DNA from: Neisseria lactamica
GTDB taxonomy: Bacteria > Pseudomonadota > Gammaproteobacteria > Burkholderiales > Neisseriaceae
Length of the DNA stretch: 7,329 nt
Assembly (NCBI GenBank): GCA_001067655.1
Contig: JUNU01000122.1
Location: 1 to 7,329 of the forward strand
Direction: 5' to 3'
Under the pieces are notes generated by a model. It was not told the DNA's origin. It made no database searches and saw nothing but the letters and a program-made list of their open reading frames with translations. Below are positions 1 through 5,128 of the stretch, in pieces (positions within the stretch are counted from its first letter, which is position 1; the number at the start of each line of letters is the position of its first letter). The position numbers and the translations under genes are program-made.

Positions 1-50
1 GTACGGCAAGGCGAGGCAACGCCGTACTGGTTTAAAGTTAATCCACTATA
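1..50. repeat. Correia repeat element (CREE), partial, right end
   Basis: The stretch ends in TTAATCCACTATA, the terminal inverted repeat of neisserial Correia elements, preceded by the typical interior GCAACGCCGTACTGG. It is the inverted copy of the last 50 bases of the window with a single mismatch at position 38. Only about half of an element is present; the other half would lie to the left of the window. Identification rests on recalled CREE sequence. Confidence 0.9.
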
Positions 51-52
51 AA
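25..52 (+). promoter_or_regulatory. Putative promoter formed at the CREE end, reading into the Y RNA array
   Basis: TATAAA at 47-52 is built from the last bases of the CREE (ACTATA) plus the adjacent flank AAA. It lies 8 nt upstream of G61, the first base of the outer stem of RNA 1, which is the expected -10 to start spacing. The only -35 candidate at a fitting distance, TACTGG at 25-30 with a 16-nt spacer, is weak. Outward promoters at CREE ends are known in Neisseria; use of this one is inferred. Confidence 0.45.
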
Positions 53-60
53 AAGTTTAA

Positions 61-212
61 GGGCGCAACCGGCAAATGCCGGGGAAATTACATCACTTAG
101 GGAGTACGAGGTACGGGTTCAAATCCCGTTTCCGTCAGACAGAGGCGGAATAGCTTAACCGGAAGAGCGCGTAAAAAATGCATTTCCCCAACCCTTGTTG
201 CAGGACGCGCCC
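61..212 (+). ncRNA. Y RNA (YrlA-like) 1, with complete tRNA-like module
   Basis: Structured RNA directly upstream of rsr. The Y-type stem is GGGCGC (61-66) with GCGCCC (207-212), then a large internal loop in which GCAAC (65-69) can alternatively pair with GTTGC (197-201), then GGGGAAAT (81-88) with ATTTCCCC (182-189). The apical part is a tRNA in circularly permuted order. The T-arm has stem 113-117/125-129 and loop TTCAAAT at 118-124. The acceptor 3' strand TTCCGTC (130-136) pairs through a 7-nt loop with the 5' strand GGCGGAA (144-150; one G-U). TA at 151-152 sits at tRNA positions 8-9. The D-arm is GCTT (153-156) with GAGC (165-168), and its loop AACCGGAA carries the GG pair expected at positions 18-19. 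The Y stem takes the place of the anticodon arm. This is the known architecture of YrlA RNAs, which are bound by Rsr/Ro60 as scaffolds or gates. Exact ends are inferred from the stems. Confidence 0.82.
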
Positions 213-221
213 ACCCCTTAC

Positions 222-313
222 GGGCGGATGCCGGCAGGATTACATTAGATCGGTTATTGCGGGTTCGATTCCCGCCGCCGGAAACGGCGTAAATCCTGCC
301 AATCTAGCCGCCC
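222..313 (+). ncRNA. Y RNA-like 2, T-arm retained, D-arm missing
   Basis: Second structured RNA, 9 nt after the first. Outer stem GGGCGG (222-227) pairs with CCGCCC (308-313); internal loop ATGCC (228-232) faces AATCTAG (301-307); inner stem GGCAGGATT (233-241) pairs with AATCCTGCC (292-300). The apex has a canonical T-arm: stem GCGGG/CCCGC (259-263/271-275), loop TTCGATT (264-270). It runs straight into a 5-bp acceptor-like stem capped by a GNRA tetraloop, CGCCG-GAAA-CGGCG (276-289). TA at 290-291 would be tRNA positions 8-9, but the inner stem follows at once, so the D-arm is absent. The ATGCC-N6-ATTACAT motif is shared with the neighbours. It is probably co-transcribed with RNA 1 and processed, as no promoter fits in the 9-nt gap. 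Confidence 0.72.
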
Positions 314-323
314 ACCTTTTTTT
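308..323 (+). terminator. Possible intrinsic terminator after Y RNA 2
   Basis: The 3' strand of the GC-rich outer stem of RNA 2 (308-313) is followed by ACC and a run of seven T (317-323). This resembles a Rho-independent terminator that uses the outer stem of the RNA itself. The stem is only 6 bp before the internal loop and is 3 nt away from the T run, so some read-through into RNA 3 and rsr is likely. Confidence 0.5.
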
Positions 324-325
324 AC

Positions 326-410
326 GGCAGCAGGCGGATGCCTGAAGGGATTACATTAACCTTCCACGTTAAAAAAACGTATCCCTTCAAATATTAGCCG
401 CTGCGCTGCC
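326..410 (+). ncRNA. Y RNA-like 3, Y stem only, no tRNA mimic
   Basis: Third structured segment with the same stem plan. GGCAGC (326-331) pairs with GCTGCC (405-410), GGCGG (333-337) with CCGCT (398-402, one G-U), and TGAAGGGAT (343-351) with ATCCCTTCA (381-389). The internal loop has ATGCC (338-342) opposite AATATTAG (390-397), as in RNA 2. The apex holds only ACATTAACCTTCC and a small hairpin ACGTT-AAAAA-AACGT (366-380); no T-arm, D-arm or acceptor stem is visible. It could be a truncated Y RNA, an Rsr-binding decoy, or part of the rsr 5' leader that lets Rsr bind its own message. That it is an independent RNA is inferred from its similarity to RNAs 1 and 2. Confidence 0.5.
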
Positions 411-419
411 ACCCATTCG

Positions 420-441
420 AGGTCGTCTGAACAGTTCAGAC
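420..441 (+). repeat. DNA uptake sequence (AG-muc dialect) within a small inverted repeat
   Basis: An exact AGGTCGTCTGAA lies at 420-431. GTCTGAA (425-431) and TTCAGAC (435-441) form a 7-bp hairpin around CAG, in the leader between Y RNA 3 and rsr. No T run follows, so I see an uptake site rather than a terminator. Confidence 0.8.
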
Positions 442-463
442 CACCCAAAACCAACAACACGAA

Positions 464-467
464 AGGA
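464..467 (+). promoter_or_regulatory. Ribosome binding site that decides the rsr start
   Basis: AGGA at 464-467 lies 7 nt before ATG 475 but only 1 nt before the upstream in-frame ATG at 469. The spacing therefore favours ATG 475. Confidence 0.6.
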
Positions 468-474
468 AATGAAA

Positions 475-2043
475 ATGGTTAACACCACCTTGTTCCAATC
501 TATCAAAACCCGTTTGACCGCTGCCGACACACATAACGAAGCAGGCGGCATCGCCTACACGCTGACACCCAAGCAACAGCTCGCCCAACTTGCCGCCACC
601 GGCTGCCTGAACAGCACTTACTACACCGATGCGCAAGACCAGCTTGAGCAAGTATTGGAATTGGCAGAAAACCTGGATGCCGAGTTTATCGCCAAAACCG
701 CCGTGTACGCCCGTCAAAAAGGCTTCATGAAAGACATGCCCGCGCTGTTGCTTGCCGTGTTGGCGCAGAAAGACGTGAACATGCTTGCCCGCGTATTCGA
801 CCAAGTGGCGGACAACGGTAAAATGTTGCGCAACTTCGCGCAAATCATCCGAAGCGGCGCGGTCGGCAGAAAATCCTTCGGCAACCGTCCGAAAAAACTG
901 ATGCAAACTTGGCTTCTGACCGCCACCGAAAAACAACTGTTGAACGCAGCCGTCGGCAATTCACCGTCGCTGGCGGACGTGGTCAAAATGGTGCATCCCA
1001 AACCGCGTAAAGCATGGCGCGCCGCATGGTTTGCGTGGCTCATCGGCAAACCGTATGACCGCGAAGCATTGCCGCCCATCACCCGCGCCTTTGAAGACTA
1101 CAAACAAAGCCGCCAAGACACATTGCCCGACGTTCCGTTCCAAATGCTCACTGCGTTGGAATTGAACAGCGGCGACTGGGCGCAAATCGCCCGCAACGGC
1201 TCATGGCAGCAGGTTCGTCAAAACCTGAACACATTCCTGCGCCATGATGTGTTTGCGAAAAGCAAAAACATCAAAATGGTGACAGAAAAACTGCGCGACA
1301 AAGCCGCCATCCGCCGCGCCCGCGTCTTGCCTTACCAATTGCTGACCGCGTATCAGGCAACATCCGAACAGATGCCGTCTGAAATCCGCGAAGCGCTGCA
1401 AGACGCGATGGAAACCGCCGTACAAAACGTACCGGCAATCCGAGGCAAAGTCGTGGTTTGCCCGGACGTATCCAGCTCCATGCACAGCCCGGCTACCGGC
1501 TATCGCGGCAGCGCGACCAGCAGAACCCGCTGCATCGACATCGCCGCGCTCGTATCCGCCGCCATGTTGCGCACCAACCCGAAAGCCCGCGTAATACCGT
1601 TTGAACGAATCACGGTAAACGTGCAGCTCAACCCGCGCGACAGCGTCATGACCAACGCCGAAAAACTCGCCAATATCGGCGGCGGCGGAACGGCATGTAG
1701 CGCACCGCTCGCCCTGTTGAACCGCGAAAAAGCCGATGTGGACTTGGTCGTCATCGTATCTGACAACGAAAGCTGGGCAGATTGCGGACCACATTGGAGC
1801 GGCAAAACCGGCCTGATGAAAGAATGGGACATCCTGAAACAACGCTGCCCCGAAGCCAAACTCGTCTGCTTGGACATACAGCCCTACACCACCGTACAGG
1901 TGCAAAACCGCTGCGACATCTTGATCATTGGAGGCTTCTCCGACCAAGTGTTCACGCTCATCGGCTCGTTCGCCGAGCAAGGTATGGGCGCGGATTTCTG
2001 GGTGGAAGAGATTGAGAAAACCGAACTGGCGGCGGTAAATTAG
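475..2043 (+). CDS. rsr: Rsr, Ro60 (TROVE/vWA) RNA-binding protein
   Basis: Ro60 orthologue of 522 aa, close to the roughly 520-540 aa of known bacterial Rsr and animal Ro60. The family forms a HEAT-repeat ring (TROVE domain) that binds misfolded-RNA ends in the central hole and Y RNA on its outside. In bacteria it works with Y RNA and PNPase or with RNA-repair enzymes. Residues up to about 320 are the alpha-helical TROVE part, with blocks such as AGGIAYTLTPKQQLAQLAATG near the start. The C-terminal part is a von Willebrand A fold with an intact MIDAS metal site: D331-V-S333-S-S335, T406 in GGGGTACS, and D430 in VSDNESW. The three Y RNA-like genes lie directly upstream on the same strand, the classic arrangement. 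The start at 475 is chosen on SD spacing; ATG 469 would add two residues. A DUS-pair terminator follows at once. Confidence 0.95.
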   Translation: MVNTTLFQSIKTRLTAADTHNEAGGIAYTLTPKQQLAQLAATGCLNSTYYTDAQDQLEQVLELAENLDAEFIAKTAVYARQKGFMKDMPALLLAVLAQKDVNMLARVFDQVADNGKMLRNFAQIIRSGAVGRKSFGNRPKKLMQTWLLTATEKQLLNAAVGNSPSLADVVKMVHPKPRKAWRAAWFAWLIGKPYDREALPPITRAFEDYKQSRQDTLPDVPFQMLTALELNSGDWAQIARNGSWQQVRQNLNTFLRHDVFAKSKNIKMVTEKLRDKAAIRRARVLPYQLLTAYQATSEQMPSEIREALQDAMETAVQNVPAIRGKVVVCPDVSSSMHSPATGYRGSATSRTRCIDIAALVSAAMLRTNPKARVIPFERITVNVQLNPRDSVMTNAEKLANIGGGGTACSAPLALLNREKADVDLVVIVSDNESWADCGPHWSGKTGLMKEWDILKQRCPEAKLVCLDIQPYTTVQVQNRCDILIIGGFSDQVFTLIGSFAEQGMGADFWVEEIEKTELAAVN

Positions 2044-2049
2044 CCAAGG

Positions 2050-2088
2050 GGTCGTCTGAAAATAGGGTTGCAACGTTTTCAGACGACC
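2050..2088. terminator. DUS-pair hairpin terminator after rsr
   Basis: GGTCGTCTGAAAA (2050-2062) and TTTTCAGACGACC (2076-2088) form a perfect 13-bp stem around a 13-nt loop, starting 6 nt after the rsr stop. The 3' arm extended by T2089 is an exact uptake sequence on the minus strand. Inverted DUS pairs commonly serve as terminators in Neisseria. Confidence 0.85.
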
Positions 2089-2115
2089 TTACCGATAAAA
2101 GATTGAGTGGCAAAC

Positions 2116-2326
2116 ATGAATGCTGACGAACTTGCCCTGATTGAAACCTTTCCCACGACCTTGCGGCATGAGACAGAAAGACCGTATCCGCAGCTATTGG
2201 CATTGTTATCACAGCCGCCGTTATCCCGATTGGCAAAGTTATCCCATCCGTTTGCTGGCGGAAAAAATCGATAAGGAAATCGCCCGTATTGTTTTCAGAC
2301 GACCTCCTACGCCAAACGTCGTCTGA
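2116..2326 (+). pseudogene. Unidentified short ORF pair, possible broken gene
   Basis: Between two DUS-pair terminators lie two overlapping short frames. The first (2116-2274) encodes 52 aa beginning MNADELALIETFPTTLRHE. The second (2141-2326) encodes 61 aa whose middle, RIRSYWHCYHSRRYPDWQSY, followed by IRLLAEKIDKEIARIV, looks more protein-like than the end of the first. Its C-terminus runs into the uptake sequence at 2294. One explanation is a small gene split by a frameshift around 2160-2190; another is that neither frame is real. No convincing Shine-Dalgarno precedes either start, and I recognise no family. Confidence 0.25.
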
Positions 2327-2330
2327 AAAC
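2291..2330. terminator. DUS-pair hairpin, likely terminator
   Basis: GTTTTCAGACGAC (2291-2303) pairs with GTCGTCTGAAAAC (2318-2330), a perfect 13-bp stem with a 14-nt loop. An exact minus-strand uptake sequence lies at 2294-2305. It ends 22 nt before the ligase start, so it either ends the short upstream unit or forms part of the ligase leader. Confidence 0.7.
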
Positions 2331-2352
2331 CCAAATAAGGAAACCAAACACC

Positions 2353-3831
2353 ATGCAAAAATTCATCTTAATCCGTGGACACCAAGGTTCGGGAAAATCG
2401 ACTTTCGCCGAACAAAAAGCCGCCGAATTTAAAGCGCAGTACCGTGATGCCGAAATCGTCCGTATTGAAAACGACTTGTTCATGACCGACGAAAACGGCG
2501 TGTACCGCTGGTCGGGTGAGGCGGTGGATAAGGCGCAGAAGCGTGGTAATGCCTTGATGACCGAAACCTTAAAAATCGGACGCCAAAATCCGAACTGCAA
2601 CATTTTAATCATCCATTCCAACACCAACCAAAAGGCTTCGCGTTGCCGCCATTTGTTGGATTTGGCGAAAAAAAGCGGTTTCGAAACAGAAATCTACCGT
2701 ATGCACAATTTCTACCCCAACCTGCACAGCGTGAAAGAGCATGACGTGTTGGCGGCGTATATCAAGCTGAACCAAAACCGTGTGGCAAACGAAATCCACG
2801 TCGAAGCCGTACAACCCGCCAGCGCGGAACAACTGGAAAAAATCAAGCAAATGCAGGCTTTCCAGCAGCAACCCCTGCCGTTTGACGAAGCGCAGCAAAC
2901 CTTTGTCACCGAAAATTATCTGCAACACGGCAGCCGCAACTTTACCGCCAAAGCATCCAAGCGCTATCCCGAATTGCGCGTGTTGAAATATGCCCGCAGC
3001 GTGTTCTACGACAACCGCTTCGACGATGCGCTGCTGGAAATGCGCGGTTTGATTATCGACGCGCACAACCGTATCATCGTGCGCCCGTTTAAAAAAGTGT
3101 TCAATTATTCGGAACGTATTGCCAAGGGCAGCCGTTATCCAATCCGAATCAGCGACGAGAGATTGGTGGATGCGGTGGTAAAAGTAAACGGTTTCCTCGG
3201 CTGCTGCACTTTCGTCTCGCTTTCAGACGACCATCCGTCCCACGGCGCGGCGTTTGACGGAAAAGTGCTGTATTCGACCACCGGTTCGCTTGATAGCGCG
3301 TTTGCGGACATGACCGCCGCACACTGCGCACAATACGAAAACCTGTTCCGCGCTTATCCGAACCACACTTTTTTGTTTGAAATCACAGACGCGAAAGACG
3401 TGCACATCATCCGCGAAGAATTGGGCGAAACCTTAATCGGCTGCATCGATGTGGCGACAGGCCGTCAGTTTACTGAAGCCGAATTGGACGAAATCGGCAA
3501 GCAATACGGCATCCGCCGCCCTGAAACGCTGAAAAACATCACGTTCGGCGAGCTGAAAGGTCGTCTGAAAAACGTGGAACACGAAGGCTTTATGGTATTT
3601 GATGCGCAAAACGGCGAAATGCTGTTCAAACTCAAATCGCCGTATTACTTGATTTCCAAGTTTCTGGGACGAAGCAACGAAGGCAACATCGGACGCAAGC
3701 TCGACAAACGCCACGTCGATGAAGAGTTTTACCCCTTAATCGACCATATCCACGACCATCGCGAAGCGTTCAACGCCATGCCGGAATTGGATAAGATTGC
3801 GTTTATCCAAGCATTCTTACGACAACTATAA
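2353..3831 (+). CDS. Polynucleotide kinase-like / Rnl1-like RNA ligase fusion protein
   Basis: A 492-aa two-domain RNA repair enzyme. Residues 1-160 are a P-loop kinase-like domain with Walker A G9-HQGSGKS16 and the block RIENDLFMTD typical of PNK/zeta-like kinases, which would phosphorylate 5'-OH RNA ends. Residues about 180-492 are an ATP-dependent RNA ligase of the T4 Rnl1 type. LLEMRGLIID and VRPFKKVFNYSE correspond to the Rnl1 block before the active site. Motif I is K277-V-N-G280, with K277 the presumed adenylylated lysine. FLFE343I matches motif III/IIIa, E411-G-F-M-V motif IV, and K426-L-K428 motif V. No phosphatase or cyclic phosphodiesterase domain is visible, unlike Trl1 or clostridial Pnkp. 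AAGGA at 2337-2341 is 11 nt before the ATG, slightly long. Position after rsr and the Y RNAs suggests repair of cleaved RNA such as tRNA; the substrate is inferred. The gene contains an exact uptake sequence at 3558. Confidence 0.85.
   Translation: MQKFILIRGHQGSGKSTFAEQKAAEFKAQYRDAEIVRIENDLFMTDENGVYRWSGEAVDKAQKRGNALMTETLKIGRQNPNCNILIIHSNTNQKASRCRHLLDLAKKSGFETEIYRMHNFYPNLHSVKEHDVLAAYIKLNQNRVANEIHVEAVQPASAEQLEKIKQMQAFQQQPLPFDEAQQTFVTENYLQHGSRNFTAKASKRYPELRVLKYARSVFYDNRFDDALLEMRGLIIDAHNRIIVRPFKKVFNYSERIAKGSRYPIRISDERLVDAVVKVNGFLGCCTFVSLSDDHPSHGAAFDGKVLYSTTGSLDSAFADMTAAHCAQYENLFRAYPNHTFLFEITDAKDVHIIREELGETLIGCIDVATGRQFTEAELDEIGKQYGIRRPETLKNITFGELKGRLKNVEHEGFMVFDAQNGEMLFKLKSPYYLISKFLGRSNEGNIGRKLDKRHVDEEFYPLIDHIHDHREAFNAMPELDKIAFIQAFLRQL
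3558..3569 (+). repeat. Intragenic DNA uptake sequence
   Basis: Exact AGGTCGTCTGAA inside the ligase gene, read as part of the residues K402-G-R-L-K406. A near-copy on the minus strand lies at 3222-3232 in the same gene. Confidence 0.85.
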
Positions 3832-3856
3832 GATCGTCTGAAAAACGCCAAACGCT

Positions 3857-3896
3857 TGTGATAATATGACGGCGGCGGATGCTTTGTGTCATCCGC
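3857..3896 (+). promoter_or_regulatory. Putative extended -10 promoter and 5' leader hairpin
   Basis: TGTGATAAT at 3857-3865 fits an extended -10 element; no good -35 is seen. Ten bases further, GCGGATG (3875-3881) and CATCCGC (3890-3896) form a perfect 7-bp stem with an 8-nt loop, without a following T run. It would sit at the start of the leader of the secreted-protein gene. Such a hairpin could affect message stability; no ligand or regulator is evident. Confidence 0.4.
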
Positions 3897-3923
3897 TCCA
3901 TCATTATTGCAAAAGGAAAAACG

Positions 3924-4484
3924 ATGAAAAAAACCAATATTGTCAAAAAATTGATGCTTGCCGCCGTAATGCTCCCTCTGGCAGCACAGGCGGCGCAAGC
4001 TGTGGAGAGAGCGTCTTTCGGTGAACCGCCCAAAGACTTCAAAATCGGCTATCAAACCCAACAAAACGGCATGATCATGGTCGAGCTGGTACCGCAAAAA
4101 CAGACCGTCGACAACTGGACACAAATGATCACCCTGCAATCCATGGCAGGCGCAAACCCGGGTGCAGAGGGATTCCGAAACAATATGGCAAACTTATGGC
4201 AGAATGCCTGCCCCAAAAGTAGCTTCAATCCCATAATTGAAGGCGAAGAAAACGGCTATTCCGGCGCCCTGTGGCAGCTTACCTGCGAGCACAACCCGCA
4301 AACCGGCAAACCCGAATACACTTGGTTCAAGGCAATACAAGGCAATGACAGCCTGTATGTGAAACAATACGCCTTCCGCTACGCGCCGAACAAGAAAGAA
4401 ATACACAACGCTTTGGATCAGCTGCGCAAATTTACCGTCTGCGACAACAGCGAACAACATCCTTGCAGCAAAAGCGGAAAATAA
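3924..4484 (+). CDS. Secreted or periplasmic protein of unknown function
   Basis: 186 aa. The start at 3924 is chosen because AAGGA (3913-3917) precedes it by 6 nt and it begins a clean Sec signal peptide: basic MKKTNIVKK, hydrophobic LMLAAVMLPLA, and cleavage sites AQA at residue 23 or 26. The longer frame from 3879 would start inside the leader hairpin. No lipobox cysteine is present, so a soluble periplasmic or secreted protein is expected. The mature part is polar with no membrane segment and has four cysteines (in NACPK, LTCEH, TVCDN, HPCSK) that could form two disulphides. It contains a WFKAIQGNDSLYVKQYAFRY segment that suggests beta structure. I recognise no family. It is set off from the ligase by its own promoter-like element and ends at a shared convergent terminator. 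Confidence 0.85.
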   Translation: MKKTNIVKKLMLAAVMLPLAAQAAQAVERASFGEPPKDFKIGYQTQQNGMIMVELVPQKQTVDNWTQMITLQSMAGANPGAEGFRNNMANLWQNACPKSSFNPIIEGEENGYSGALWQLTCEHNPQTGKPEYTWFKAIQGNDSLYVKQYAFRYAPNKKEIHNALDQLRKFTVCDNSEQHPCSKSGK

Positions 4485-4503
4485 ATAAGCGTTTAAACGT
4501 TTT

Positions 4504-4541
4504 CAGACGACCTAGTCGGCAGAGTACAACAAGGTCGTCTG
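4504..4541. terminator. Bidirectional DUS-pair terminator between convergent genes
   Basis: CAGACGACCT (4504-4513) pairs with AGGTCGTCTG (4532-4541), 10 bp with an 18-nt loop. It lies between the stop of the secreted-protein gene and the stop of the minus-strand isomerase gene. T-rich tracts flank it on both sides. The left arm belongs to an exact minus-strand uptake sequence (4502-4513); the right arm is a truncated copy. Confidence 0.8.
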
Positions 4542-4565
4542 TTTAAAACAAAAGCCATAATGCGC

Positions 4566-5009
4566 TTACGCCCCGCGTTCGAATGCCTCGATTTCGCCAA
4601 CCTTAGGCGCATAACTGCTGCTTGTGTCGTGGCGCAAATCCAGCCAAATATCCACCAACGCCCAAGCGGCAGGCGCGGCAATCACATTCTGCCCCATGCA
4701 CAGCACCTGCGCATCATAGTTTTCCACCGAGCCGCGGACGGTAAGCAAATCGTGCGCCGTCGCCGCCCTTATGCCGCGTACCTTATTGGCGGCAATCGCC
4801 GTACCCACGCCCGTACCGCAAATCAACAGCGCGCGGTCGGCACGTCCCGCCGCCACTTCCTGCGCCGCTGCAAACGAAAGCTGCGGATACGTTCCGTCCA
4901 ACGAGGATAAATCAACCAAACTGCCGACACGCGGATCGTTTTGCAAATGCGCTTTGAGCGCGTCTTTTAATAGTGCGCCGTTGGCAGGCGCGGCAATAAC
5001 CAAACGCAT
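4566..5009 (-). CDS. rpiB: RpiB/LacAB-family sugar-phosphate isomerase
   Basis: 147 aa, the usual length of RpiB. The family interconverts aldose and ketose phosphates, classically ribose 5-phosphate and ribulose 5-phosphate in the pentose phosphate pathway. The active-site loop is present: C64-G-T-G-V-G, with C64 as the expected base, followed by AANKVRGIRAA (73-83), H86 and the block DAQVLCMGQNVI. In the first strand the conserved Asp-His of the usual SDHAG motif is missing: residues 6-11 read AAPANG. The true substrate may therefore differ from ribose 5-phosphate, and the symbol follows family membership only. The start is supported by AAGGAG (5020-5015 on the minus strand) 5 nt upstream. 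The gene converges on the secreted-protein gene and diverges from the phosphoesterase gene. Confidence 0.88.
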   Translation of the reverse strand: MRLVIAAPANGALLKDALKAHLQNDPRVGSLVDLSSLDGTYPQLSFAAAQEVAAGRADRALLICGTGVGTAIAANKVRGIRAATAHDLLTVRGSVENYDAQVLCMGQNVIAAPAAWALVDIWLDLRHDTSSSYAPKVGEIEAFERGA

Positions 5010-5032
5010 ACATACTCCTTAACCACATAATA

Positions 5033-5060
5033 AACATAACCAGCATACGCCCGCTTGCAA
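5033..5060 (-). promoter_or_regulatory. Possible promoter of the isomerase gene
   Basis: On the minus strand, TTGCAA (5060-5055) and TATGTT (5038-5033) are spaced by 16 nt and lie just upstream of the SD of the isomerase gene. Both hexamers are imperfect, and TTGCAA is itself palindromic. I see no equally good promoter for the divergent phosphoesterase gene in the 119-nt gap. Confidence 0.3.
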
Positions 5061-5128
5061 GACGGTTCAAGCCAAATGGCCGCACCACCGCACCATAAAC
5101 CGCATCGAAAAATCACAGGGAACGCAAC

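Noticed and set aside
111..170. tRNA gene(s) suggested by the T-loop TTCAAAT and D-arm AGCTTAACCGG
   Set aside because: The T-arm precedes the D-arm, the acceptor strands are joined by a loop, and there is no anticodon arm. It is a permuted mimic inside a Y RNA, not a tRNA.
259..275. Second tRNA 3' half with loop TTCGATT
   Set aside because: No D-arm or anticodon arm is nearby, and the T-arm sits at the apex of a long stem homologous to RNA 1.
317..323. T7 (317-323) and A7 (371-377) tracts as phase-variation switches
   Set aside because: Neither lies in a reading frame or between promoter elements, and both are short; the T tract fits a terminator and the A tract a hairpin loop.
469..474. 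ATG 469 as the rsr start
   Set aside because: It lies 1 nt from AGGA, too close for a ribosome binding site; ATG 475 has a 7-nt spacing.
1201..2073. 290-codon minus-strand frame opposite rsr
   Set aside because: Opposite a clearly coding rsr with intact MIDAS motifs; its composition is that of an antisense shadow and it has no recognisable domain.
4560..5022. Plus-strand frames opposite rpiB
   Set aside because: Antisense shadows of a well-supported isomerase gene; repetitive Arg-rich or Ala/Ser/Pro-rich composition.
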